Of a DNA stretch of 64,000 nucleotides, positions 1 to 10,928 are shown piece after piece. This stretch comes from Lactuca virosa (Eukaryota; Streptophyta; Magnoliopsida; Asterales; Asteraceae), in assembly GCA_928212115.1 (NCBI GenBank), contig CAKMRJ010001112.1:409498407-409562406 (forward strand), in the 5' to 3' direction. How positions within the stretch are numbered: position 1 is the first letter of the stretch; every line of letters starts with the position of its first letter. The position numbers and the translations under genes were made by a program. The notes below the pieces were generated by a model. That model was given only the letters and a program-made list of their open reading frames with translations, was not told the origin of the DNA and ran no database searches.

Positions 1-127
1 GAATGATGATTAAGTTAGAGACTTGATTACCAAAAAGTGATGAGGATGGAAGGAAATCCCTTGGTCTACTATCTTCTCCTTGAACCTTCTAGCTCCTTCT
101 TCTTCTTCTAGCAGAAACCAGGCGTTA
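1..127. other. Unassigned sequence left of the first LTR remnant
   Basis: This stretch does not match the corresponding part of the 3' LTR at 4039-6200, whose similarity to the left edge begins only near position 128. It ends in a CT-rich tract around 75-110. Either the 5' LTR was replaced here by another insertion, or it was truncated. No ORF or recognisable motif is present. Confidence 0.4.
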
Positions 128-523
128 CAAACGGCTTACATCATTTATTAAAAAATATCGGATTTTCTAGAAACAAACACGATATCTTTTCACGGAAAGG
201 CTTACTATTTTTTATATAAACTTTTATAAACTCACCAACTTAATTGTTGACACTTTTTCAAACAACTTGTATTCTAAGGAAATCAGTAAAACAGGTAATC
301 AATAGCTTTTGAGGATGGACGCTAAGGCGTCAAACAAATCTTTTGTCATGCCATGTGTATTTGACTTTTGAAACATGTAACACTTACATGATGTAACTTT
401 TTCAATTATATATATGATGGTTATGTTTGCTTTCTTTACTATTACTCAATTGTTATGAGACAAATATGAAAGCCATCCACCCCCAGACGTTTCCGCCATC
501 CATCCTGGTTTGGGGGTGTGACA
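128..523 (+). repeat. Partial 5' LTR of the gypsy element
   Basis: About 400 bp here align with 5806-6200, including the shared tract GACGCTAAGGCGTCAAACAA and the terminal GGGGGTGTGACA. It ends with CA at 523, directly before the primer-binding site. The first three quarters of the LTR are missing compared with the right-hand copy. Confidence 0.75.
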
Positions 524-526
524 GAT

Positions 527-538
527 TGGTATTAGAGC
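527..538 (+). promoter_or_regulatory. Primer-binding site (initiator tRNA-Met)
   Basis: TGGTATTAGAGC lies three bases after the LTR end. It matches the tRNA-iMet complement TGGTATCAGAGC except for one C-to-T change. Confidence 0.75.
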
Positions 539-1503
539 GTTGTTTATAGTGAACTAAGTATATCAAACCACATAAGATATACCAACTATAAATACAATGG
601 GACTAAAACTCTCTAACGTAACATTTTCGTACAAGTATACTTTAAAATATTAGGATTATTTTTATAAAAGTATAAGTACATTCATACTTAATAGTTCAGT
701 GTCATAACAGTAACAAAACAAAAAAGTATTTAGATAAGTTGAACACTGCGGTTAAGCCTAGACAGTTATGTAATCATATCTAGGGTAAATATAGCCTGAT
801 CAACTATATTTATTTGAGATTCGACCAACATGTGTTTGGGAATAGTCGTGGTGAACAACGAGTCTAGAACTTACCAACACTACATACCTAGAAACAGTAG
901 AACATAACATAAAGTTAAAATACTATAGGAGTACTTTATGATACTATAGAACCACACACTTAGATTCTCTAGGTACCTCAATTCTCGCACAGACAACATG
1001 ACCGGATTTCACCACGACAACCCCTACTACCCTACCGCAACAGCCAACGTATGCATAGAAGAGAAGATAACCGCCATAAGACGACAAATCCTTGTAGCTG
1101 AAACTAGAGCAATCATAATAGACACAAGGATTGAAGGAAGCCACTCGCGAGATGTGTGAGGTGGTAAGGGCACCTTGTGTATCATTTTGGTATATGATAG
1201 ACTAAGTATAGTCTAGTGAGTTAGTGACTATACTACTCACACTACGTGGTAGACTTATTGCATCTTTCATCATAACTAGTAGTAGTAAATCAAGAAAGAT
1301 ATGCCCTCCCAAAACCCATGAAACCCAAACCAACTTAAGGTTTTGACATCTATGTGTTATTTTAATAACTTAACATTATACAATACCTACTACTACTCAC
1401 TACCATAAGTACATCATGAGGATGGTTGGTTGAAATATTGGAATCGCACAACAAAGCATGATATCTATATGTTTATATAAATATAGATGGGATACAACTA
1501 GTA
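539..1503 (+). other. Gypsy leader, no gene seen
   Basis: AT-rich sequence between the primer site and the first gag-like ORF. Short ORFs occur on both strands (for example 944-1144 minus), but none resembles a known protein. It is best read as the decayed untranslated leader of the gypsy element. Confidence 0.5.
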
Positions 1504-2560
1504 ATGACCATAGTCACTTACGAACTCATTTTATACCATACAACAAGAACCATGCCATCCCACGGAAGTAACCAGCACACCGGCGCAACACTCATTCTAA
1601 AAATGGACCTCGCCACATTCCAAGCCACGGTAGCAGCCGCTGCAGCAGTCGTCGTGACAGCCGCCATGACACAACTTAGCGCTAACAACATGAACGAAAA
1701 TAAGAACGGTGCCGAAAATCTCAATTGTGGGGATAAGCAAGGACACCAACGAGTGTGATCCTGTAAGAACTCCCCAAATTATGAACCTAAGGAATCCCAC
1801 GAAAATAAAGGAGTACTACCCAAGAAAAGAAAGTTCTGGAACAATAGAGAGGGTCATCTGACTCAAGGACCCGCCAAAAGACAACAAACAATGGCAGTCC
1901 ATACCACCACTGTCCCTACTGCCACAGTGCCGACGAGACCATATGCTGGAAATTTGCCAAAATGAAACAAGTGCAACTTTCATCACCGTGGAGCCTGTCG
2001 GGTGATGCACTGCATGAATTGCAACAAAACTGGGCATACCGCTCGTTTCTGTAGGGTGCCAACTCAACAAACCACTCAAACCACCAATGCCAGAGTAAGC
2101 CGAACTTGCTACGGATGTGGGGAGTCAGGGCATTTCAAAAGGGAGTGCCCAAAGACTAGAAACAAAAACATCGGAGGCAACATAGGACCTCCAACAACAG
2201 GACATGAGGAAGCAACATGGAACCCCGCTGCGACTACCAGTACGTTCCTCCTCAACAATTCATATGCATGCATACTTTTCGGTAATGGTTCGGAGAAAAG
2301 TTTCTTGAACCATAAATTTAAGCACTACTTCCCAAATCACTAATGACACGTTCACCATAGAAATGGCAAACGGGAAGGCAGAGAGCACTATTAATATACA
2401 CGTAGGATGTACCCTCACTCAAAACAACTATTCTGTCCAAATTAACCAAATGACGGTCACAATAAAAAGCTTCGACGTCATCATTGGAATGGATTGATTA
2501 AGTCCTAACCATACCAATATCATGTTCTACGAAAACGCCGTTCGCCTTAACAAAAACACT
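1504..2560 (+). pseudogene. Gypsy gag-protease remnant with two zinc knuckles
   Basis: In an intact element this region encodes the capsid/nucleocapsid and the aspartic protease. The clear part is 2002-2343, with two CCHC knuckles: CMNCNKTGHTARFC followed by CYGCGESGHFKREC. Downstream of them, the protease start that normally reads LFDSGxxxSF is LFGNGSEKSF here, so the catalytic Asp-Ser-Gly triad is lost. A stop follows at 2341-2343. The protease tail (IIGMDWL-type, about 2490-2510) continues in another frame. The upstream block 1504-1758 is Ala/Val/Thr-rich and is probably capsid N-terminus. Non-functional. Confidence 0.75.
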
Positions 2561-2639
2561 TGTAATCTATAATGACGAACTCGACACAAAAATCCAAATC
2601 GCCTCTCGCTCCCGGAACTACCCACACGAGAGGTACCAT

Positions 2640-3985
2640 GCCTTCCTAGCCTACACAGTAGATGAGAAAAAGGAAGCGTAAAACATCAAGGATGTTCCAG
2701 AAGTCCGTAAAACTTCCCGAAGTATTCCCAGGAGACCTCCCGGGAATACCACTCGTACAACAAGTCAAGTTCAAGAATCGACCTAAAACGCAGTAGCTAT
2801 GGAAAAAGTAGTTGTAGTTACCTTCTCACCCAAACTAATCACATCACTTATGTAGGAACTAAGGACCCATGCTGTTAATTTATCACTACTAGGTGCATAC
2901 GTAAGGGTGGTATATAATTAAGATTCTACGGACTTAGGATGTGTGATTCCACCTTAAATCCTATTCCTTGTTTGGTTGTGGGCTTAGGGCAGAATCACTT
3001 ATCCGACTGTCTTTCCAATCTTAATTATATACGACTTGTATACACAAACCAATGATAGATGAACCAGATATGAGTCATACCTCAAATCCCAAGACAAAAC
3101 TGTTGGGGACTGCGGGTGGACACGCTACCATTTGAGTGATGAACCAAACCCATACACTTCCTATCGGTCAAAGCAACAGATGAAATAGAAAAGCTGACAG
3201 GAACGTATCACAAGGAGGCTGTGAGACTGCACAGTACACCGCTATCAATTATTACGGATAAGAGACAATCGATTCATCTCGCACTTTTGACAGTCATTAC
3301 AGAAGTCTTTGAAAACCCAACTCATCTTGAGTATAGCTTACCATCCCTAAACAAAAAGTCAGAATGAGTGAAACATTCGACCATTAGAAGGTATGCTTCG
3401 TGTCTGTGCAATAGACTTTGGCAAAGCATGGAACGCTCACCTACCACTGGTTGAGTCCTCGTGCAAACAGTAACTACCCCCGGCAGCAATACCTCTCCGA
3501 TTGAAGCATTGTACGGACACAAGCGCAGATCACCACTAAGTTGGAATGAAGATAAGAACTCCCAATAGGCTAAGAAGTCAAATGACCAAAAACACCCTCA
3601 CCGACCCAGAGATCATAAAAGAGGTGACAGAGAAGATCATTTGAATCCGTGATCAAATAGAGACATTGCGGGATCGGCCCGTTGACTTACAAACCCCAAC
3701 TACCGCAGGAACTCGGTAACATACACCTCATCTTCCACGTCCAATCTGAAACAGTATCTGTGCGACGAGACTCTAGTAATTCCACTCATTGAAGTCGAGG
3801 TAAATAAGAGTCTACACTCCGTAGAAGAACCAGCAGAAATCATGCTTAGGAGGATCAAGAGAACGAAACAAAGTCGTATACCAATAGTGAAGGTCCGCTG
3901 GAACGCCACGCGAGGAACCGAATTCACTTGGAAACAAGAAGACCAGGAGAAAAAAGAGTGCCCACATCTCTTCCCTAGCTTATGA
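2640..3985 (+). pseudogene. Gypsy pol remnant: RT scrap, integrase end and chromodomain tail
   Basis: Near 2690-2770 the sequence can be read as the linker before RT (FPEVFPGDLPG-like, frame-shifted). RT and RNase H proper are absent. From about 3290 to 3540 an integrase C-terminal half is recognisable across stops (LEGMLRVCAIDFGKAWNAHLPL-like, then YGHKRRSPLSW-like). From 3710 to 3985 there is a chromodomain-type tail (HxFHVSNLKQYLSD..., then VRWNATRGTEFTW). It ends just before the purine tract and the 3' LTR. Many stops and frameshifts; no activity is possible. Confidence 0.65.
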
Positions 3986-4309
3986 GTAACCACCCTAAAA
4001 CTAATTTCCGGACAAAATTCCCTCTAACGTGGGGATGATGTGACAACTGGAAAATTTTAGAGCAAACGTGGTCTAAACTTTAACCATGTACAAGTAAATT
4101 CGTAACGTAACTTTGATATAATGGAACTTTGAAAGCCAAAAGGGCATGTTTATATAAGTTGATATATAAATATATACTTTGAAAACCATGTGGTAAAGAA
4201 ACTTTGGAAACCATATTCATAATAAACCTTTCAAAGTCAACAAGGCTAACTAATGGTAGTTATAAGTCATCAAAAATCAAATAAATAAGACATTAAGCAT
4301 GGACTTTAC

Positions 4310-4582
4310 ACCCTACTTTAGGGATTTCGGTTTTGGGAATCTAGGAAACACTTTTGGACCGAAATTACCTCCTTTATGGATGCTAGAACCAAAATCACTT
4401 TCATTGAAGCACACCATGACCGAAAACAACAAGTTTAGGCCCATTAACGCCGAAATTTCCAATACTTGGACCGAAATCTCCTTCTTGTTTGATGCCAAGA
4501 CCGAAATTAACTTTAGGAATGGTACACTAGGTGATTTCGGTCATATCATGGCCGAAATCACCCCCGTGTTGGCTGAAAACCC
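4310..4582. repeat. Array of ACCGAAAT / ATTTCGGT words in the LTR
   Basis: About ten copies of ACCGAAAT or its reverse complement, with small variants, are scattered through 270 bp in both orientations (GATTTCGG, GGACCGAAAT, GACCGAAATCT, TGATTTCGGTCA, GGCCGAAATCA and others). It directly precedes a TATA-like box. The 95-codon ORF at 4299-4586 is a by-product of this repetition and I do not regard it as a gene. Confidence 0.6.
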
Positions 4583-4684
4583 TTAAATATATAGGTAATA
4601 TTGTCACTTGATTCACTGAGTTGTTTTCCCAAGAAGATAATTACACTTACCAAGGTAAGTGTCACCTCATCTTATCCTTCCCTT

Positions 4685-4691
<7 letters not shown>

Positions 4692-4730
<39 letters not shown>
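4692..4730. repeat. TA microsatellite
   Basis: About 39 bp of uninterrupted AT dinucleotides within the 3' LTR. Confidence 0.9.
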
Positions 4731-4732
<2 letters not shown>

Positions 4733-5117
4733 AATCCCAGGAAGCATTCTTCAAAGTTATTCTATAAGCTTTTGGTAAGCATTTCTATTATAGGCAAGTG
4801 TTATACAAACACAATTTCATGATAGTCCATTTTGATTCACACATTATTATGTGTTTAAACTATTAGGATACAACTAGCTTCACATATTCTAGACCCGAAG
4901 ATCACCGTTTTTACCCCGTTATCTAATCGCGATCACAGTCGAGGTGAGTTCATACCCCTACATTTTTCAGGACTTTTTCTATGTTTTAGGGGGGGGGGAT
5001 ACAAGTAACACACAAGAAAATTTACGTTAAAACGCAAACAACTATATTTTTACATACAACGTTTTGATAATAACGTAAAGATATGAAAAACGGTTACAAA
5101 ATACATTACATTATTCT

Positions 5118-5122
<5 letters not shown>

Positions 5123-5160
<38 letters not shown>
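5123..5160. repeat. TA microsatellite
   Basis: About 38 bp of AT dinucleotides within the same LTR. Confidence 0.9.
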
Positions 5161-5162
<2 letters not shown>

Positions 5163-6202
5163 AGTACAAAATGTTCATTTCATTAAAACTTTATAAATAT
5201 AGTTTACGAAACTTTACCCCTTTGTAACCCGTTGAGCAAAGGGTAAAATTATATAAAGTGCATATATAATTGTTTTACGGAATTTTCTATATTATCCTTG
5301 AAAGAGGGGATAATTTCATATACAAACGTTTTCATTTCAAAAACAGATACACTCGTTGAATAAATTGGTGAGACATTGTCTTCATCGTACCTAACTGAGG
5401 TATGCACGAAAGTCTTGTATTATAACCGGAATCTCCGATACGAGAGCGTGATACTTGTGTATAGATCGATACAGGACTGATGATCCCACACCTTGACTGC
5501 TAGCTACAGTCATACCGGCAAGTTATGAGTGACAAATGTCATAAATAATTCGGTGCCTGAAGAGCGACGAGGCAGGCACTGCATCTTAAAAGCACGATTC
5601 TGAAAACTTACATGAGGAAACGACGATACGTTTAGTTTACCGAAAACACATTCCTTCAAACGGTTTTATAAACGAATAAAACTACATATTACTACTTTAA
5701 GTATGGAAAACAGTAGTAGATTTCGGTCTTGGAACCTTTAAGACTACAACTCATTTCTACGGAAAATATTGGATTTTCTGGAATAAACACTATCATTTTA
5801 CAAGTGAACGGCTTACATCTCATTTATTATAAAATATCGGATTTTCTGGAAACAAACATGATTTCTTTTCACGGAAAGGCTTACCATTTTTCATATAAAC
5901 TCATATGAACTCACCAACTTAATTGTTGACACTTTTTTAAACAACTTGTATTCTCAGGAAATCAGTAAAACAGATAATCAACAACTTTTGAGAATGGGAC
6001 GCTAAGGCGTCAAACAAATCTTTTGTCATCATATTGTAATTGACTTTTGAAACATGTAACACTTACAATGATGTAACTTTTTCAATTATATATATGATGG
6101 TTATGTTTTCTTTCTTTACTATTACTCAATTGTTATGATACAATACATGAAAGTCATCTACCCCTGGACGTTTCTGTCATCCTGGTTTGGGGGTGTGATA
6201 TG

Positions 6203-7154
6203 ATGACTCTTCGGCCACTGCCCAAAAGAAACGTGACCGGAGAGCAGCCAAGTATGGGGATGAAATTTGGAAGGAACATGGGTTTGACACTACTTTCAAC
6301 GAAACCCTGATCAATTCATGGGTAAACCAAACCTGAAGACTTTTTGATGCTGATTACACTCCTCACATCACCTACGCAGAACCACCATCAGATGGCTACT
6401 GGGACATACCTATCTCAGCAAATTCCAAGTTTTTCAGTCTCTTGACCTTAGTATCGCTAATGAAAGAAGATTTCCCATGGAGTTCGAACGATTGAAACTC
6501 TTTCATGTAAAGCATGGTTTCAAGTTTGAGAATATCTGGTCCAATGATAGACCAGACGGGGTGAAGAAGTACAAAGTTAGAAAAATTCATGAAAGTTGAA
6601 TTTTTTTCCAGTACACCCTGACCATACGAGGAAGTGAATATATCAGATCTCAAGTTGATTTTATGTGCATGAACCCCGAAGAAGTTTTCTTGATAGCTCA
6701 AGTCTTTCAACTTAAGGCTGAAAAATATCAAAAAATGAAAGTAGCATATGAAAGGACATTTGAATTCTTAAAGACTTTAGTTTGTGACTTTGGAAAAATT
6801 GATGCTGAAATACATCCAGTCCTTGCCAACAAATTTGATTTTCCTCTCTTCGAACCTGTGCCAAACTTCACTGAAGGATTCCAAGATATGCCCCTTGGTG
6901 CAATAAGCAACCCTGAGCTAGGGGTTGTTTACAAAAGGACTCAAGATGGTCCCAAATACTCCATTCCTATAACTGCAATCCATCGACTAACAAAAAGGCA
7001 ACTAGATATCACTTTGGCTTCAGTGCAAAGATCAAAGCACACAATTGATGAAGTCAAGTTCGAGATTTCAAGAAGAATCCAATGGCTGTTTGAAGTGAGA
7101 AAGTTTTGGTGGATTATCATCAGGTTCCTTATATTGAACAAATGGAGAAACTAG
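6203..7154 (+). pseudogene. Broken ORF of unknown family, possibly endogenous pararetrovirus
   Basis: Overlapping open stretches give one decayed protein: an N-terminal part (about 6203-6420, basic, rich in Lys/Arg/Glu), a middle part with stops, and an open 163-codon block at 6663-7154. I do not recognise the family with certainty. The C-terminal block is mixed charged/hydrophobic, without zinc knuckle, protease or RT motifs. What suggests a plant pararetrovirus (Caulimoviridae) is context: the ORF is followed within 300 bp by a strong TATA box and a long non-coding leader, the arrangement of a last viral ORF before the pregenomic promoter. No reverse transcriptase is present to confirm this. 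Another retroelement ORF is equally possible. It abuts the end of the gypsy LTR. Confidence 0.35.
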
Positions 7155-7447
7155 CTGAGAGGCCTCTTTGGGGGAAGTTGTTGAAACAAAGAGGGACCCT
7201 CTTCAGTTAAGGAACCGCAAACCTATTGTCTTGATGATACCATAGAGAAGATCCTACTGGAGAATGATTTTATCTTTTGTGAGCCGCAGAACTGAAGACG
7301 TACCACATAGATGAACGATACATGAAGATTGTTTAAGTTGATTTTCTAACATTGTTTGTTTACATTGTAATATCCGGTGAACCTTTCAAGGTCACCGTAG
7401 CCAGTAGTTTAATATTAGTTTGCTCTTCATTGTAACGTTTGGGTCTC

Positions 7448-7455
7448 TATAAATA
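7448..7455 (+). promoter_or_regulatory. TATA box of a retroelement or pararetrovirus-like promoter
   Basis: TATAAATA in the context GGTCTCTATAAATAGAGCATC. It is followed by a long leader (about 7480-7800) with no ORF over 60 codons. It lies downstream of the broken ORF at 6203-7154. Confidence 0.5.
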
Positions 7456-7886
7456 GAGCATCCCTCTTCATGTTTTACAACCACTTCCAGAACTTTTATT
7501 GAAATACAAGATCGTTCATCTCTATATATCTATTATCTAAACTGATAAACCGAGTTCCTCTTCACTTTAGTTGATCATACTTACTAACTTGTGTTTGCAT
7601 GCAAACCTTGTTAGGAATCAACTTGGTGTCTACTTGATATAACTTGTTGCTATTTTTCCTTTATATTTCCGCAATCTAACTCTCATAACTTATTATTGTT
7701 GAGCTAACAAGATCCTTCAAGATTAACTTATTATTCCGCAACTTATCATCTTGTAGTAATGTTTGTTCAAGTTTCTCTCTCAACATATCCAACCTGAACC
7801 CAACTACATACCCTAAAAAAACCAATTCTTATATTTATGTGAGTATAAAAAGCCAAAGACCATAGTCAAAGTCAAACTTAACTCAC

Positions 7887-7968
7887 ATCTTGTAGTCCCC
7901 TGATTCAACACATTTCCCAAAGAAAGAATTGCTTGAATAACTCTCTTCAATGTAGCACAACCCTTAGT
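7887..7968 (-). pseudogene. Formin FH2-domain exon fragment
   Basis: Read on the minus strand, this 82-bp exon encodes TKGCATLKRV and AILSLGNVLNQGTTR, which matches the formin FH2 signature (AILxLGNxLNQGTxRG). That region helps nucleate and cap actin filaments. A splice acceptor (TATCAG) precedes it and a donor (GTGAGT) follows directly, so it is a bona fide exon flanked by intron sequence. No neighbouring FH2 exons are visible: 8000-9400 lacks the rest of the domain. I read it as a captured or relic gene fragment, probably carried by the adjacent CACTA-type transposon. Confidence 0.6.
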
Positions 7969-7989
7969 CTGATACAAAGTTACAAAAAC

Positions 7990-8925
7990 CATCAACATTA
8001 ATTAGATATAAATTTCAAGAAAATGTAAAATAGCTACAAGATTAGTAATAAACCAGGGAGATAACTATAAATTATCATAACTTGCCTTTTCTACTTCAAG
8101 ATTCATAATTTTTAGGTTCTTCCTAAGATCATAATAAACACACAATTTAATTTACAGTTAGGCCTAATTAAGTCATTTTAGTTATCTTTATTTTTTTTCA
8201 TAGGAACCAAACTGTTACCGACTTTCAGTCTTTGCATTTCACCATCTTTTGACTAACTTGTGAGGTAACAAAAAGGAAATAAATGGTCACTTTTTATCAT
8301 AATGTTCAGGTTCTTTCTAAGATCAAAAGAAGGAAGCTATAAATTTTCCATTTTCTACAACAAAATTAACAACATTTATATCCCATGTATTACGTATACT
8401 AACAACAAATAACTATAATAACAAATAAATGGTCACATTTGATCATTTTGGTTTCATGCATCCAAATAAATTGTTAGATTTCTAGCTTTTCTCACAAATT
8501 CACTGTACCAACAAACACAAAAATGAAAAAAAAAACTTTAAAAAATTTTGACTAAAAAATTTGTTGTTGCTTTGACACATTTGTAACACATACCTGAAAG
8601 GTTAATCACCAATTTGTTTCAACTCACCTTTTGACTCTTTATACTTTAAATGAGCATAAGAATTATCGAAAGTTCCAATTCTAAACAAATTTGCCAAGGG
8701 TAAAAATGTCAGAATATAGTGGTGAAAAGGGTAAATCTGCTGGTTGGGGTAATCGGAGATTGTTTCCTTGTGGTGAAAAGGGAAAAATATGGATATCTGG
8801 CATACCTGACACAAGTTCAACTAACCATGGACGTACCCGCTTCACATTTTGCAAGAGATCCGGTTCATCTCAATTAACTTGTGTTAAGGGTAGAATTCTC
8901 AGAATATAGTAAAGACATATAATAG

Positions 8926-8969
<44 letters not shown>

Positions 8970-9410
8970 TACCTATGGAAGTCACCATGGAGAATTAGGC
9001 TAGTGAAAATGGTCAACAACATCAATATAAGATATAGTTCCCATGAACCAACTTATACATGCTGAATCCTCTGTTTCAAATAGCTAAATTGGGGTTAAAT
9101 TTGGATAAATTGGTAAAAGAAAGATGCAAATGAGTTCTCTTAAATATGAAATTAAGGTTAAATTTGGAACCACTTCTGAGTTATGAGGGCTACGGTTCCC
9201 AAGTAGAAGTATAAGATAATGAAATCAACAATAATCTTGTAAACTAAGTATATAATGTATTTTTTTACCTCAAGAATAGCATCAAAACACAAGACTTCGA
9301 TTAAAACTTATATTCGAAAATTTTGTAGCTAATTTGGTTTCACTTTGGAGCTATGTGAGATTTTCTTGCGATTTGATGGCTCAAAATCAACAAATAGAGG
9401 GAAAAACCTG
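7990..9410. other. Intron-like, AT-rich interval without a gene
   Basis: AT-rich DNA between the formin exon and the GC-richer exon-like block at 9414-9674. Short ORFs (8602-8820 minus, 8691-8909 plus) overlap each other antisense and resemble nothing known. It could be intron and internal sequence of a CACTA element. Confidence 0.4.
8930..8967. repeat. TA microsatellite
   Basis: About 38 bp of AT dinucleotides. Confidence 0.9.
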
Positions 9411-9413
9411 AAG

Positions 9414-9674
9414 TTACGCACATTGGGAAAAGAGAAGAAACAAAACATACCTTACTTGGACGTAGGGCTTGTAAATTTGAGCAGTCGTCACAGCCCCAAC
9501 GAGGTCAGGTGAGCCCGAGGTCGTCTGTGAGGAGAAGTGAGATTGAGGTAGCCGGAGGAGAAGTGAAATTGAGGTAGCCGGAGGAGAAGTGAGGTTGAGG
9601 TTGCCGACAAGGAGAGGAAAGGCGAGATCGCTGAACGGATTACAGAGAGCATGAGTGTTTTGAATGTTCTCCAA
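9414..9674 (-). other. Exon-like ORF near the CACTA terminus, unknown product
   Basis: A minus-strand ORF of 86 codons beginning MENIQNTHALCNPF. It is GC-richer than its surroundings, Ser/Pro/Leu-rich, and contains a 26-bp tandem repeat. A plausible splice donor (AAG followed by GTATG) lies in its 3' part at about 9447-9451. It starts about 280 bp inside the CACTA end, where the first exon of element-borne or captured genes usually sits. The product is unknown, and it could be the first exon of a transposon-borne chimaeric transcript. Confidence 0.35.
9534..9605. repeat. 26-bp tandem repeat, about 2.7 copies
   Basis: The unit AGAAGTGARATTGAGGTAGC plus CGGAGG repeats at a 26-bp spacing (9542 and 9568 start equivalent positions) and decays in the third copy. 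The period is not a multiple of three, so successive copies are read in different frames by the overlapping minus ORF. Confidence 0.7.
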
Positions 9675-9699
9675 AAAAAAGCCCTAGAATTAATGGTCC

Positions 9700-9957
9700 C
9701 TACAATTTTTTGATAAGATACTATGCGCGTTTGAGTAATTATAAAACAACATTTGTAGAGGACACGCGTTTTAGATAAGTGCCCTCCGTGTTTTTTATTT
9801 TTTCATTAGACACTAATTTTAGGGCACGCATAAATGCGTGTCCTTTATCCTCCAAATGTTTGAAAGCTGACATTATTTTTAGGCTACACAAAATACGTAT
9901 CCTAAATCAGTGTGTGTCATTGTTCGCGTGTCATTAAAGGGTTGTTTTCTAGTAGTG
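9700..9957 (-). mobile_element. Terminal region of a CACTA (EnSpm-type) DNA transposon
   Basis: On the minus strand the element begins CACTACTAGAAAACAACCC (plus-strand 9939-9957), a typical CACTA terminal inverted repeat. The next 250 bp hold subterminal words in both orientations (GGACACGCGTTTTAG, GGGCACGCATAAATGCGTG, GCGTGTCATTAAAGG), as expected for transposase-binding arrays. The opposite end was not found in the window, so it may be deleted. No transposase gene is visible, so this is a non-autonomous or truncated copy. Confidence 0.65.
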
Positions 9958-10335
9958 ATTTACTTTATTATTCTATTAAGAGATCTAGTCTCACAAATAG
10001 AAGTTAATCATTTTAGAATATGATTATTATCTTTTTGAAAAACGATCAAGTAAATAATCAAACACTTAAATATAATAACCGAAACATATATATTTAGACA
10101 TGCTAAATTTAAAACATACACTGTTCCAAAACAAACATTGTTTTATATCACAAGTAATTTACGTTCTATGCATAAATAACAAACTAAACTCTGAGAGTGT
10201 AGTACCAATTTGCCTGTGCTCAACTGGTTACTCTTTTTGTAAATATCTGTATGCAAGTGACAAATATTAGATTAACATTTAAGTACTAAGTACTTGAGTG
10301 TTAAAGAAAAGGTATAAGTTTTATCTAGTAATTAC
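9958..10335. other. No gene seen
   Basis: AT-rich sequence to the right of the CACTA end, without coding or repeat signal. Confidence 0.4.
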
Positions 10336-10339
10336 CTGA

Positions 10340-10485
10340 AGTACTAGTCTCTTCCAGACTTTCTTTTAAGATAAGAGGAGTAGTTCCTCTTCCAGTGTCC
10401 ATTTTCTCCACAAAAGAAACAAGATCCTTCCGTGTGGGCCTTCTTGGACTTCTTGGGCTTAAAGGTGTTCAATCCATAAAACATG
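10340..10485 (-). pseudogene. Copia gag fragment with damaged zinc knuckle
   Basis: On the minus strand the sequence reads FKPKKSKKAHTEGS, then CFFCGENGHWKRNYSSYL, the nucleocapsid region of Ty1/copia gag. The CCHC knuckle has lost its last cysteine (Tyr instead). A GT-type donor-like sequence (CAGGTAATTA) follows the open stretch. No protease or pol follows and no LTR is recognisable nearby, so this is an isolated scrap of about 50 codons. Confidence 0.6.
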
Positions 10486-10489
10486 GGCT

Positions 10490-10891
10490 TGTTAGATCAA
10501 ACAAAAGTTACTCCTTTCATCCTTGCATTATTCTATTGTTTCAAAAAGTTTAAAACAAATATCACTGTATTTTTTGGAATATTGCTTAACCTGTTATATC
10601 AGTAGATATATATCTAAATTATCTAAGACTTCCTGGAAGTAAGGCATAACTATTCCTAATGTGATGTTAGAAGCATCTTGAACATCACAGTGATGCCTTT
10701 ACTTGGTATCAAGTTTAGCTCTATTGCTCAAAGAAAGTTGTTTAGACTAGGACCTTTAAGTGTATACAATTTCACATCTCTCACGAGATTGTCTCTCAAT
10801 ACATGAACTCATTCATTAAATTTGTATCTATTGAATCTTATTGTTTAATTAAGCCATTAAATAATTTGATAATTCATGGTTATGAGAGTGG

Positions 10892-10928
<37 letters not shown>

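Larger units (their letters stand above)
128..6200 (+). mobile_element. Decayed Ty3/gypsy chromovirus with truncated 5' LTR
   Basis: Order on the plus strand is partial LTR (128-523), tRNA-Met primer site (527-538), leader, gag with two zinc knuckles, damaged protease, short RT scrap, integrase C-terminal half, chromodomain-type tail, purine tract (about 4031-4038) and a full 3' LTR (4039-6200). This is the order of a Ty3/gypsy chromovirus. Most RT and RNase H is deleted, and stops occur in every frame. The surviving LTR parts differ at roughly one base in ten by eye, so this is an old copy. The left target duplication lies outside the window. Confidence 0.75.
4039..6200 (+). repeat. 3' LTR of the gypsy element
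   Basis: It starts TGTGACAACTGG after the purine-rich GGGGATGA and ends GGGGGTGTGATA, corresponding to TGTGACA in the 5' copy. Length is 2,162 bp. It contains a word array (4310-4590), two TA microsatellites and a poly-G run near 4990. A TATA-like TTAAATATATA lies at about 4584, directly after the array. Confidence 0.75.

Noticed and set aside
4299..4586. 95-codon ORF with repeated acidic/basic pattern
   Set aside because: It lies inside the gypsy 3' LTR and is produced by the ACCGAAAT word array; an antisense ORF covers the same repeats.
4601..4822. 73-codon ORF with a long YI repeat
   Set aside because: Translation of the TA microsatellite.
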